Shown here piece by piece: positions 15,568 through 25,845 of a stretch of 64,000 bases of DNA (position 1 is its first letter; each line of letters opens with the position of its first letter). The position numbers and the translations under genes are program-made. The DNA is taken from positions 1 to 64,000 of the forward strand of contig NZ_JACHFJ010000002.1 of NCBI RefSeq assembly GCF_014201825.1, read 5' to 3'. Origin of the DNA: Acidocella aromatica (GTDB lineage Bacteria; Pseudomonadota; Alphaproteobacteria; Acetobacterales; Acetobacteraceae). The notes under the pieces were generated by a model that saw only the letters and a program-made list of their open reading frames with translations, ran no database searches and had not been told where the DNA came from.

Positions 15568-16325
15568 CGGGCGCCCGTGAAGCCCATGGCCAGCAGCGCG
15601 AAACCATCGCGGTCCATGGTGTACTCGCGGTGCTGCTGCGTTCCGGTGCTGGGGGTGGTGAAGTACCCCGGTCCAAAATTGGGCAGGGGTCCACCGGCCT
15701 GGAACTGGAGGGCGTCAATGTCCCGCAGGACGTGCTTGTGCTGCTTGCCGAAATACTCGGCCACGGCGCGGCTGGTGGTCACGGCCTTACCGGACTGGGT
15801 GGTGACGGTGGGGGCGGTGGAGGTGAGAGTGTTCCAGCAATAGTGAGGAAAATTGGCACTTTTGGCGTTGGCCAGCTTGTCCTTCATGTCCTCCAGGACC
15901 CGCTGGCTGACCTGCGCGGCCCGGGCCAGGAACTCCAGGTCCGACATTTCCCCGCTCGCCACCTTTTCCTGGCCAGCGATGTACCCGCCGGACTTGCGGA
16001 GGCTGGGAAGGACCTCACGGGTCACCCAGTCCTGGAACTCGCGGGCCAGACCCATGCGCTGGGCACGCATTACGAGGACGTACACGCCGCTTTCGGAAAC
16101 GACGCTTAGGCGCTGGAGGCCACCAAGGGTATTACAACTTGTAATGCCCTTCTGGTCCGGGTCTAAAGCGGCGAGGGCGTTCGCGGGATTGCCACGGCCC
16201 AGCGCCCGGCACACGTCAGCCGCGACAAACCAAGGCGCGTCGTCAATGGTCACCACGCGGACCTGGGCGCGGTCCTGGAAGTTGAAGAGGGTTACGGGGG
16301 AGGGGTGGGTACGTGCCGCCACCAC
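15375..16325 (-). CDS. Chimeric BRO-N/Rha antirepressor, C-terminus scrambled
   Basis: The 316-residue frame has three parts. Residues 1-110 form a BRO-N domain (WFVAADVCRALGRGNPANAL, SESGVYVLVM, FQDWVTREVLP). Residues about 175-252 form a Rha domain (SGKAVTTSRAVAEYFGKQHK, then MDRDGFALLAMGFTGA). The last 60 are the antisense of the plus-strand BRO fragment. The Rha part breaks just after GFTGA, at about 15568, where the intact paralogue continues EALKFKL. The fusion point between BRO and Rha carries the 33-bp repeat (residues SANFPHYCWNT). GTG 16325 has no strong ribosome site. It may be translated as a regulator with two ligand domains but is more likely debris of recombination. Confidence 0.65.
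   Translation of the reverse strand: MVAARTHPSPVTLFNFQDRAQVRVVTIDDAPWFVAADVCRALGRGNPANALAALDPDQKGITSCNTLGGLQRLSVVSESGVYVLVMRAQRMGLAREFQDWVTREVLPSLRKSGGYIAGQEKVASGEMSDLEFLARAAQVSQRVLEDMKDKLANAKSANFPHYCWNTLTSTAPTVTTQSGKAVTTSRAVAEYFGKQHKHVLRDIDALQFQAGGPLPNFGPGYFTTPSTGTQQHREYTMDRDGFALLAMGFTGARCVVSASTSLAASRAWAINASRLTGTGWTACPYPPVLRMDGMTSAVIHRLKVRASGFRLVRIRE
15829..15861. repeat. 33-bp repeat, copy 2
   Basis: This copy lies exactly at the join between the BRO-linker and Rha parts of the minus-strand chimera and is translated within it. It differs from copy 1 (14141-14173) at one position. Its place at a gene-fusion junction suggests that recombination used this sequence. Confidence 0.65.
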
Positions 16326-16398
16326 ACAGACCTGGGCCTTGATTAACGGTACAGTTTCAGCTCTCTATCTAGAGCTAAGCTTAAAAGGCACTATTTTG

Positions 16399-17052
16399 AT
16401 GGCAATACCATTTACCGCTCCTGTGTACGGGGGCAGCGCATATAATTGCCCCCACTGTCACGCATACGCGAAGCAATATACAGGGCAATTATACCACGGG
16501 GCACATGGGGGGGTGAACACCTTGCCTATCAGTGCGGGGCGGTGGGAAGTTTCGCTTTGCGACCACTGTGAGGGGGTGGTGTTTTGGCATGACGGAATTA
16601 TGTCGTACCCTTCGTCCGGTAGTGCCCCACCACCTAACTCTGACATTCCAGACGGCATTCGTGCGGATTACCAAGAGGCAGCGGCGATACTTTCACGATC
16701 TCCTAGGGGCGCTGCTGCGTTATTGAGACTCGCCATTCAAAAAATTTGTCAACACCTAGGTTTGCCTGGAAGGCACTTGGATACAGACATTGGAGCGCTG
16801 GTTCAGCGAGGGCTGTTACCTGCGGTACAGCAAGCCCTGGATGCTGTACGGGTCATCGGTAATAACGCGGTTCACCCGGGACAACTTGACTTAACTGACG
16901 ATCCGCAAAGTGCTGCAACCTTGTTTTTGCTGATTAACTTGATTGCTGAGCAGTTGATTACGGCCCCAAAGCAAGCCCAAGCGATTTATGATAGCCTACC
17001 TGAAGGGGCACGCAATGCGATAAGCCGGCGTGACGCTCCAAGGGGAGGATAA
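16399..17052 (+). CDS. DUF4145-like protein with N-terminal zinc ribbon
   Basis: The 217-residue protein has an N-terminal zinc-ribbon pattern (CPHC at 17-20, CDHC at 54-57) and a DUF4145-type helical domain (DYQEAAAILSRSPRGAAALL near 90-109, then RVIGNNAVHPG with Arg151 and His159). DUF4145 belongs to the HEPN-like group and is common in mobile elements, sometimes fused to restriction or defence enzymes. ATG 16399 has AAAAGG upstream; the frame extends further 5' only as the shadow of the opposite-strand gene. It lies 12 bp from, and converges with, the integrase gene, the usual place for cargo at an island edge. No nuclease activity can be claimed. Confidence 0.75.
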   Translation: MAIPFTAPVYGGSAYNCPHCHAYAKQYTGQLYHGAHGGVNTLPISAGRWEVSLCDHCEGVVFWHDGIMSYPSSGSAPPPNSDIPDGIRADYQEAAAILSRSPRGAAALLRLAIQKICQHLGLPGRHLDTDIGALVQRGLLPAVQQALDAVRVIGNNAVHPGQLDLTDDPQSAATLFLLINLIAEQLITAPKQAQAIYDSLPEGARNAISRRDAPRGG

Positions 17053-17064
17053 CCTCTCCATCCG

Positions 17065-18804
17065 TCACATGCCGTCAACATACAGCCCCGACAGGTCCAA
17101 TTCGGGCCACGTCACCTTTTCTATGGCTTCTTTCAGCTTGGGCATGGGCACGCCCTTAAGGTACCTTTTCCGGCTCTCCCCGCCGCCTTCATGACCCGTC
17201 AGAAGGTCAATCCAGCCCTCGTTCACGTCCGCCGCATATAGCTTGGTGGTCACCCCATGGCGGAATGAGTGGTAGTTCAGGCCCTTCCGGTACACGCCAA
17301 TAATCTGCCGGTAACGGGTGAACTGCTTGGTGATTTTGTAGCCTAGCTTACTATCCACCCCCTCAGGCTTAAGTTCGGGGAACAGTGAGTCCTTGGGGGC
17401 CGGGGCGGTGGCCTCCACGTACTGGAGGAAGCCCATCCGCATGAGTTCGGAGTGCAGGGGCACCTTGCGGCGGGACTGCTCGTTCTTGATGGACCGGCCG
17501 TCCTCGTCGGTGATGTTGAGGAACCAAACGCCGTCCTCCTGGCCCACGTCCGAGCGGCGAAGCTGGGCGAACTCTTCCAGGCGGTTGCCGTGGTACAGGC
17601 CCAGCAGCGGGAGCCAGAACAGGGCGTCCCGGATTATCTCATCCCCTTGTTCGGCCCGGCGGGTCCGCTTGCAGCCCGTCCAGATGGGCGCGGCGAACAG
17701 CTTCACCAGTTCATCACCTGACCACATGTCGTTCTGGGTCCGCGCTGGCCCCTTGGCCTTGAACGTGAAGCCACGGACGGGGTTCTGGTGGGTGCGCGGG
17801 AGCCTGCCGGTCTCGGTCAGGAACTCAAAGAACCGCGAGGCGGCCCAGAAATGGCGCTTGATGGTCTTTTCCGCCAGCTTTGGGGCATCAGGTGGCGCCT
17901 CGTCTATGATGGTCTGAATAGACTTGCCCTTGTCCTTGGGGGACTTGCGGTACACGGCCGGCAGCTTGCGGAGGGTGGTCCGCAGCAGTTCCCCGTCTGC
18001 TGGCGTGAACTGGTCAATGGGCTTGTCGCCCACGATCTCCAGGAACATGGCCACGGACACCTGGGCTTGCCTATGGGGGCCTGCGCGTAAGCCGGACGAG
18101 TCCCGGCACCAGTCACTGAACGCCTCGGCAAAGCTGGACGCCAGGGGCAGAGCAGGCACTGGCGGGGACGGGGCGGCCTGCTGGGCCATGGCGGGAGCGG
18201 GCAGGGGCGTGGAGGCGGTGGCGGTATCGTTCGACAACACCAGCGGTTCAGTGCCCAGGGTGCGGCGCTCGACGGCCTCCCAGCCCTTGATGGCCGTTTC
18301 CAGCAGGCCGTAGCTAAGGCGGCCCAGCAGGTCCTCAGGGAGGTTGTGGCTCTTGAGAAGGCGACGGGCGGCGATCAACACCAGATCATCCAGCGTGTTC
18401 ATCTTGAGGTCCCGGCGCAGGCTATCCTGGGCATTGCGGATGGCCCTTAGGTCCGCCTCGTCGGCCGTTTCCGTGGCTCCAGGTTCCCATGTGGGGTCAT
18501 AAACGGCCGTGAACGGCTCCCGCTGTATCCGGCGGTCCAGGTCCTCGTCCAGGAATTGCTTTAGATTGGCCCTCAGGATGGCCTGTAGGTCGGCATCGGC
18601 GCTCATGCACGCCCCTCGCGCTTGCCGTAGCGCGTCATCAAACACTGCATCCAATAGCCCCGCCCGGTGTTCGGCCTCTCGGTAGTTCTGGGTTCCGAGG
18701 CTGAGGCATATCTCATTACCAGCCGAGCCGGGAAGCCGGCGGCGGTAGTGGTAGAGGGACCGCTTGCGGGTGATGTGGGAACACTTGTGGGAACGTCGAG
18801 GCAA
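17065..18804 (-). CDS. int: Tyrosine site-specific integrase
   Basis: The 579-residue protein belongs to the large phage-integrase group common in alphaproteobacterial islands. The C-terminal catalytic domain has Arg408 (HGNRLEEFAQL), His512 and Arg515 (HSFRH), His538 (LTGHEG) and nucleophile Tyr548 (RYLKG). A core-binding domain precedes it (LPASSFAEAFSDWC onward), and the N-terminal 60 residues (YHYRRRLPGSAGNEICLSLG) are a basic domain for arm-site binding. The TTG start at 18804 overlaps the TGTGGGAAC repeats, so integrase bound at its arm site could repress its own gene (inference). Position and orientation next to the tRNA-Gln 3' end identify it as the enzyme that inserted the island. 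Confidence 0.93.
   Translation of the reverse strand: MPRRSHKCSHITRKRSLYHYRRRLPGSAGNEICLSLGTQNYREAEHRAGLLDAVFDDALRQARGACMSADADLQAILRANLKQFLDEDLDRRIQREPFTAVYDPTWEPGATETADEADLRAIRNAQDSLRRDLKMNTLDDLVLIAARRLLKSHNLPEDLLGRLSYGLLETAIKGWEAVERRTLGTEPLVLSNDTATASTPLPAPAMAQQAAPSPPVPALPLASSFAEAFSDWCRDSSGLRAGPHRQAQVSVAMFLEIVGDKPIDQFTPADGELLRTTLRKLPAVYRKSPKDKGKSIQTIIDEAPPDAPKLAEKTIKRHFWAASRFFEFLTETGRLPRTHQNPVRGFTFKAKGPARTQNDMWSGDELVKLFAAPIWTGCKRTRRAEQGDEIIRDALFWLPLLGLYHGNRLEEFAQLRRSDVGQEDGVWFLNITDEDGRSIKNEQSRRKVPLHSELMRMGFLQYVEATAPAPKDSLFPELKPEGVDSKLGYKITKQFTRYRQIIGVYRKGLNYHSFRHGVTTKLYAADVNEGWIDLLTGHEGGGESRKRYLKGVPMPKLKEAIEKVTWPELDLSGLYVDGM
18773..18795. repeat. Candidate integrase arm-type site, right end
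   Basis: Two TGTGGGAAC units lie 12 bp apart (18774-18782 and 18786-18794) within the first codons of the integrase gene. The block matches that at 317-339 in 21 of 23 positions and in the same orientation, each about 75 bp from its att core. Confidence 0.5.
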
Positions 18805-18870
18805 GACGGCAGGTCCAGCGGTTGGGCCGGTCTGCTAAGTGTCTGAATTGTCTTGGAAATAAAGCCGCAT

Positions 18871-18888
18871 TGGCTGGGGGACCTGGAT
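18871..18888. other. Proximal attachment site in tRNA-Gln 3' end
   Basis: TGGCTGGGGGACCTGGAT is the exact partner of 228-245. It is part of the functional tRNA gene, so integration left the tRNA intact. Confidence 0.88.
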
Positions 18889-18944
18889 TCGAACCAAGGC
18901 TGTCCGAGTCAGAGTCGGAAGTTCTACCGCTAAACTATCCCCCA
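18871..18944 (-). tRNA. tRNA-Gln (CUG)
   Basis: The cloverleaf reads on the minus strand: acceptor TGGGGGA pairs with TCCCCCA, then G and an encoded CCA. The anticodon stem TCCGA/TCGGA encloses loop CTCTGAC with anticodon CTG (18912-18910), and a TTCGAAT T-loop is present. Its 3' half is the island integration target. Confidence 0.95.
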
Positions 18945-18959
18945 GCGGCGGTGCCGGGC

Positions 18960-18987
18960 TGTTAGCATTGCCTGGAGCGTTCGGCAA
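18960..18987 (-). promoter_or_regulatory. Sigma-70-type promoter of tRNA-Gln
   Basis: On the minus strand TTGCCG (18987-18982) and CTAACA (18965-18960) are separated by 16 bp and end 15 bp before the tRNA 5' end. Confidence 0.6.
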
Positions 18988-19109
18988 GTCTTGTCGCTTC
19001 ATATTCGCGTCATAAATTTTACTCATGGGAGAGGGAGGGGCCAATTCTGGCTTGCCCATACCCCTGAAAACGCGATTATACTTAAGATGAACGGGTAGTA
19101 TTAGGGACG

Positions 19110-20167
19110 ATGGGCAGCCAATTTTCCACCTCAAGCCATGCCGGGACGGCCGATTCGCGCCGCGCTTGGCGTCGCCCGGTGTTTGGCAGCATCGATCTGG
19201 GCACCAATAACTGCCGGATGCTGGTTGGCACGCCAGCCGCGCAGGGTTTCCATGTGCTGGATAGTTTTTCCCGCGTCGTCCGCCTGGGCGAGGGGTTGTA
19301 TGAGACTGGCAGGCTCTCGCCTTTGGCCATGGACCGTGCCATCGCCTCGCTCAACATCTGCGCCGACCGTGTCCGCCGCTTCGCGGCTGGGGGCAATCAC
19401 GGGCCGCTGAAGCTGCGGGCCATCGCCACCGAGGCCTGCCGCCAAGCAGAGAACGGCGCCGAGTTCATCACCCGCGCGCGTGAGGCCACCGGCTTGCCGC
19501 TGGAAATCATCAACCCGCGCGAGGAAGCCGAACTGGCGATGGAGAGCTGCGCCTCATTACTCTCGCGCGATGGTCGCCGGGCGCTGCTGTTCGACATTGG
19601 CGGCGGTTCGACGGAGATCGCCTGGGTGCGGATCAACGGCTGCGCCCCGCCTGAGCTGATCGGCTATGTCTCGCTGCCGGTTGGAGTCGTCACGCTGTCC
19701 GAGCGTTCTGTCAGCTGCTGCTACAGCCCGGCCGGCTTTTCCCGGCTAGTGGACGACATCGCCGCCATGCTCCACCCGTTCGAGGCTGTGCACCGCATTG
19801 GCGAGGAAATCCGCCGGGGTGGCGTGCTCATGATCGGCACCTCCGGTACTGTGACCACGCTGGCCGGGGTATCGCTGAAGCTGGAGCGCTACCGGCGCGG
19901 GCTGGTGGATGGCATCTCCCTGACCCGTGACGCTGTGGACGCCGCCCTGACCGAAGCCCGCGCCTTGGGCCGTGAGGGATTGAGTCGCCACCCGTGCATA
20001 GGCCAGGAGCGGGTGGATTTCGTTCTACCCGGCTGCGCCATTTTTGCCGCAATTCATGAGCTTTGGCAGGTGCCGGAGCTTGTTGTTGCCGATAGGGGCT
20101 TGCGCGAAGGCATGCTTATGCGGCTGATGCGCACTGTAACCCCGCCTAAACGGAATTTTCTTCACGC

Positions 20168-20171
<4 letters not shown>
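19110..20171 (+). CDS. ppx: Exopolyphosphatase / pppGpp phosphatase (Ppx/GppA)
   Basis: The 353-residue protein carries the ASKHA-type nucleotide fold: GSIDLGTNNCRMLV near residue 26, LLFDIGGGSTEIAW near 155 and IGTSGTVTTLAG near 240. It removes terminal phosphate from polyphosphate or from pppGpp in the cytoplasm; the sequence does not say which. At 353 residues it is the short form without the C-terminal HD-like domain of enterobacterial Ppx. AGGGACG precedes ATG 19110. Its stop overlaps the rlmE start (ATGA), so the two are translationally coupled, a pairing familiar in alphaproteobacteria. Confidence 0.9.
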
Positions 20172-22407
<2,236 letters not shown>

Positions 22408-22455
22408 AGCCTCAGGCCTTTAAAGCCTCCCACGCCGTTACCAGATAAAGTCGCA

Positions 22456-22481
22456 GAGACGGGCCGAATAACGCCCGTCTC
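22456..22481 (+). terminator. Hairpin after guaB
   Basis: GAGACGGGC (22456-22464) pairs with GCCCGTCTC (22473-22481) around an 8-base loop, 49 bp after the guaB stop. There is no T-run, so it may end the transcript with Rho or mark an RNA end. Confidence 0.5.
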
Positions 22482-22513
22482 GCAACAATGTGCTGGTCTG
22501 GGAGGAAAAGGCC

Positions 22514-22696
22514 ATGCGAATGAACATCTTTAACGTTGGTTTGGCATCGTTGATGCTCGCGGGCCACGGTATGTTGCGTGACGATGAGGAGGCGCCTCGT
22601 CACAGCGCAAATGAGGAAAGCTGGCAGAGCGCGCCGGACTACCGGCGGCCTTCCCCATGGCGGCAGGAGCCCGAGCGGGACGAGAGGCCGCATTAA
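22514..22696 (+). CDS. Small hypothetical protein
   Basis: The 60-residue product is unknown. GGGAGGAAAAGG lies immediately before ATG 22514, an unusually strong ribosome site that supports translation. The N-terminal 20 residues are moderately hydrophobic (IFNVGLASLMLAGHGML) and could be a short signal or anchor. The rest is polar, rich in Glu, Arg, Pro and His. It stands alone between guaB and the ABC exporter genes. Confidence 0.5.
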   Translation: MRMNIFNVGLASLMLAGHGMLRDDEEAPRHSANEESWQSAPDYRRPSPWRQEPERDERPH

Positions 22697-22760
22697 AGGC
22701 ACACCCTAGCCAACTGCGCCGCGGCCTTGTTAGCATCGGCCGGAATGACGCGGGGGCTTA

Positions 22761-23507
22761 ATGGACGCGACGGAGATGCAGGCGGCCCTCACGGTCCGTG
22801 GCTTGGCGAAATCCTTTGGTCGCAAGGTGGTCGAGGGGCTGGACCTTACCATTTATCCGGGCGAGTTCTACGCCCTGCTTGGCCCCAATGGTGCGGGCAA
22901 AACCACCACGCTACGCATGATCGCCGGGCTGATGCGCCCGGATGATGGGTGCATCTCGGTTTATGGCCGCGATGTGCTGGCCGACCCGCTCGGCGCCAAG
23001 GCGATCATGGCCTGGATCCCCGACGAGCCGCTGCTCTACGGTCGGCTAAGCCCGCTTGAATATCTCGCCTTCGTCGCCGGTCTGTGGGGCGTGGAGGCGG
23101 AGCGTGCGCAAACCCGCGCCGAGGAGTTGCTGGACACGCTTGGCCTCTGGCCGCACCGCAACGAACGCTGCGAGGGCTTCTCGCGCGGTATGAAGCAGAA
23201 GACCGTGCTGGCGGGCGCGCTGATCCATGACCCAAAATTCCTGCTGCTCGACGAACCTCTCACCGGGCTGGACGCCGCCTCCGCCCGGCTGGTGAAAGAC
23301 CTGCTGCGCCAGCATGTGGAGGGCGGGGCGGCGATCATCCTCACGACGCACATCCTTGAGGTGGCGGAGCGCCTAGCCACCCGCATCGGCATTCTCTCCG
23401 GCGGGCGGCTGCTGGCCGATGGCGATTTACCGGCCTTGCGGGATCGGGCCGGGGTTTCTGGTTCGTTGGAGGATGTGTTCCTCCATCTCACCGCCACCGC
23501 CGCGTGA
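22761..23507 (+). CDS. ABC transporter ATP-binding protein
   Basis: The 248-residue subunit has Walker A GPNGAGKTT (residues about 39-47), a signature-like FSRGMKQKTVLA, Walker B FLLLDEPLTGLD and the H-loop TTHILEVAE. It powers the permease encoded by the next gene, with which it overlaps by 4 bp. The C-terminal extension (GGRLLADGDLPALRDRAG) is typical of ABC-2-type exporters of the drug, lipid or bacteriocin-immunity kind. The substrate cannot be read from sequence. Confidence 0.88.
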   Translation: MDATEMQAALTVRGLAKSFGRKVVEGLDLTIYPGEFYALLGPNGAGKTTTLRMIAGLMRPDDGCISVYGRDVLADPLGAKAIMAWIPDEPLLYGRLSPLEYLAFVAGLWGVEAERAQTRAEELLDTLGLWPHRNERCEGFSRGMKQKTVLAGALIHDPKFLLLDEPLTGLDAASARLVKDLLRQHVEGGAAIILTTHILEVAERLATRIGILSGGRLLADGDLPALRDRAGVSGSLEDVFLHLTATAA

Positions 23508-24946
23508 TGCTCGCGGCTCCGGGCTTCCTCTGGTTGCTGCGCCACGAACTGCGCGTGCTCTGGCGCGGCTCGATATTGGTGCGCACGCATAAGCATGTGC
23601 TTATCCCGGTCATCGCGGTGGGGGTGATCTTCCAAGGCATCGCGCTGCTGCTGGCGGGGCAGATCGTGCGCCACCCGCTCCCCGCCAACCAGATGCTGCT
23701 GGCCGCCAATATCAACATTGTCTTCCTGTTCGCGCTGATGTTCTCCCGCGCCATGACCGCGAGTATCGACGTGATTTACGGCCGGGGTGACGCCGATTTC
23801 CTGCTCGCCTCGCCAATCCCGCCGGGGCGCGTGCTGGCGGTGCGGATGCTCGGCGTGGCCGTGAGCATCGCCGCTCCCTGGGCGCTGTTGGGCGGGGTGC
23901 TGGCCAATGCGTTGGCGGTGTACGGCCAGTTCTGGGCGCTGGCGGTGTATCCCATGCTGCTGGCCGAGGGGTTGATGGTCGCGGCTTTGGCCTTTGCCAC
24001 GGTCACGGCGCTGCTCGGGCGCATCGGCCCGGCGGCGGCAAGGCGGGCGGGGCATACGCTGGCGCTCGGGGTGGGGATCGGCATCTTCATCCTGGGTCAG
24101 CTCTCGCGCTTCGTGCCGCCGCAAACGCTGGTGCGGTTCTGGCAGGCCATGCTGCCAGGGCCGGGCGGCGGCGGGAGCGCCTTTCTCTTCGCGCGCGGGC
24201 TGCTGGGGCATGGGGTGGATCTTCTCGCCAGCATCGCGGTCAGTCTCGCGGTGTTCGCGCTGGCCTGGCGGGTGCTGGCCAGACCCTTCGCCGAGGGTGC
24301 CATCACCGCCGCGGCCTATCGCCCACCCGGACGCACCGGGGCGCAGGGCGGGCGCTTCGCTAACACCGCCTTTTCCGCCCTGTTCGCCAAGGATCTGCGG
24401 TTGCTCGGCCGCTTTCCGGGGCTGATCTCGCAGGTGGTGTACCGCTCGCTTACGCTGGTGCCAGTGGTGTTCATCTTGGCGGGCAAGGGCGAGGCTTATG
24501 GCGGCATGGCTGTGGTGCCGCCGCTGCTGGTATTCCTGGCCGGGCAGTTGGGGCTGTTCTTCATCTCGGTGCTGCGCGGAACCGAGGACGCGCCGGAACT
24601 GACCGCCACGGCTCCCGTGCCGGTTGCACTGCCACCGAGGGTCAGTATCGCCGCCGCCGGTTATGCCGCGCTGCTCATCCTGGCCCTGCCGGTGCTAGTC
24701 ACCATGGCCAGCGCGCCCAATCTGCTGGCCCCCTTGCTCGCGGGGCTGGCCGGGGTGCTGCTGTGCAACCTCACGCTTGGGCTGCGTTTGCCCATTCCGC
24801 TGGTGCGCGCCGAGTTTGGTAAGTCCCAAACTGGCACGGCGCTGGGGTTGATCCTGGGGGTTGGCGTCAGCAGCCTGTGGTCATTGGCGGTATGGCTGCT
24901 CGTGGCGCCCCACCCGTTTGCTTGGCTGGTGACGCATCCGGCCTAG
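23504..24946 (+). CDS. ABC exporter permease
   Basis: The 480-residue integral membrane protein has about ten to twelve hydrophobic segments and begins with a cytoplasmic LLRHELRVLWRGS segment, as ABC-2-like permeases do. It overlaps the ATPase gene (start GTG 23504 or ATG 23507), so the two form one exporter. Its stop codon overlaps that of the convergent panC gene. The substrate is unknown. Confidence 0.75.
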   Translation: MMLAAPGFLWLLRHELRVLWRGSILVRTHKHVLIPVIAVGVIFQGIALLLAGQIVRHPLPANQMLLAANINIVFLFALMFSRAMTASIDVIYGRGDADFLLASPIPPGRVLAVRMLGVAVSIAAPWALLGGVLANALAVYGQFWALAVYPMLLAEGLMVAALAFATVTALLGRIGPAAARRAGHTLALGVGIGIFILGQLSRFVPPQTLVRFWQAMLPGPGGGGSAFLFARGLLGHGVDLLASIAVSLAVFALAWRVLARPFAEGAITAAAYRPPGRTGAQGGRFANTAFSALFAKDLRLLGRFPGLISQVVYRSLTLVPVVFILAGKGEAYGGMAVVPPLLVFLAGQLGLFFISVLRGTEDAPELTATAPVPVALPPRVSIAAAGYAALLILALPVLVTMASAPNLLAPLLAGLAGVLLCNLTLGLRLPIPLVRAEFGKSQTGTALGLILGVGVSSLWSLAVWLLVAPHPFAWLVTHPA

Positions 24947-25767
24947 CCGACGGGCACGTTGTCCAGCAGACGCACCGCGCCGAGCTTGGCGGCGGCAATC
25001 AACCGTGCCGGGCGGGCAAACCCCTCCAGCGGCTCCAGCGTATGGGCATGCACTAGGGCCACGTAATCCGGCACCATCCCGGCCTTGGACAGGGAGTGCC
25101 GGGCATCGTGCAATGTCGCCGCCACTTCCTTCCCGGCAACGATTTCCTGCGCGGCATGGCTCAGCGCCGCATAGAGTGCCGGAGCGGCCTTGCGCTCGGG
25201 CTCGGAGAGGTAGCGGTTGCGAGAGGAGAGGGCGAGGCCGCCCGTCTCACGCACGATCGGCACCGGCACCACGCGCACCGGCAGTGCCAGATCCTCCACC
25301 ATGCGGCTCACCACCTGCACCTGCTGCCAGTCCTTCTCGCCGAAATAGGCGGCTTCCGGCCGGACCTGCCCGAACAGCTTGGCCACCACCGTGGCCACGC
25401 CGGAGAAATGTCCGGGGCGGGAGGCGCCCTCCCATTTCAGCGCCGGGCCGCCTACGGTGATCGTCGTGGCGCTATGGGGCGGGTACATGATCTCGGGCGT
25501 CGGCAGCCAGATCAGCGCGCAGCCAGCCGCCTCAAGCTTGTCCAAATCGCCTTTCTCGTCACGCGGATAGCGGGCGAAATCCTCGTTCGGACCGAACTGC
25601 GTCGGGTTGACGAAGATACTGGCCGCGACCGGCAGCCCAGCGGCCTTGGCGGCGGAGACAAGGGTGAGATGCCCCTCGTGCAACGCCCCCATGGTCGGCA
25701 CGAAGCCGACCGGACCCAGCGCCTCTCGTGCGGCGCGCAATTCCTCGAGTGTTCTGGCGATCATCAT
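24943..25767 (-). CDS. panC: Pantothenate synthetase (pantoate-beta-alanine ligase)
   Basis: The 274-residue cytoplasmic enzyme joins pantoate and beta-alanine with ATP, the last step of vitamin B5 synthesis. Motifs are PTMGALHEGHL (His of the HxGH adenylation motif), NPTQFGPNEDF, FGEKDWQQ and LSSRNRYLS. ATG 25767 or 25764 both fit; family alignment places Met about 20 residues before PTMGA. A much longer open frame upstream is only the antisense of cydD. It stands alone, convergent with the ABC permease and divergent from cydD. Confidence 0.95.
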   Translation of the reverse strand: MMIARTLEELRAAREALGPVGFVPTMGALHEGHLTLVSAAKAAGLPVAASIFVNPTQFGPNEDFARYPRDEKGDLDKLEAAGCALIWLPTPEIMYPPHSATTITVGGPALKWEGASRPGHFSGVATVVAKLFGQVRPEAAYFGEKDWQQVQVVSRMVEDLALPVRVVPVPIVRETGGLALSSRNRYLSEPERKAAPALYAALSHAAQEIVAGKEVAATLHDARHSLSKAGMVPDYVALVHAHTLEPLEGFARPARLIAAAKLGAVRLLDNVPVG

Positions 25768-25845
25768 TTGGCACGGGGTTTTGACCATTTTGCGCCAACC
25801 GTCCAGCCCCTGGGCAAGGGCGCCGGGCGCCGCTAGAAAAGACGC

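Larger units (their letters stand above)
228..18888. mobile_element. Integrated prophage-like island at tRNA-Gln
   Basis: The element is delimited by an 18-bp direct repeat, TGGCTGGGGGACCTGGAT, at 228-245 and at 18871-18888; the right copy is the 3' end of an intact tRNA-Gln gene. A tyrosine integrase gene lies 66 bp from the right copy. Contents are phage-like: ssDNA-binding protein, SF2 helicase, virion transglycosylase, a large internal-virion-like protein and antirepressors. No head, tail or packaging genes are seen. The island is either a decayed podovirus-type prophage or a satellite-like derivative. Sequence damage (IS remnant, chimeric antirepressors) favours decay. Small accessory genes cluster toward both ends, as is usual for cargo. 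Confidence 0.88.

Noticed and set aside
18835-19134. A 99-codon minus-strand frame around tRNA-Gln
   Set aside because: It reads through the tRNA and its promoter; no ribosome site or domain.
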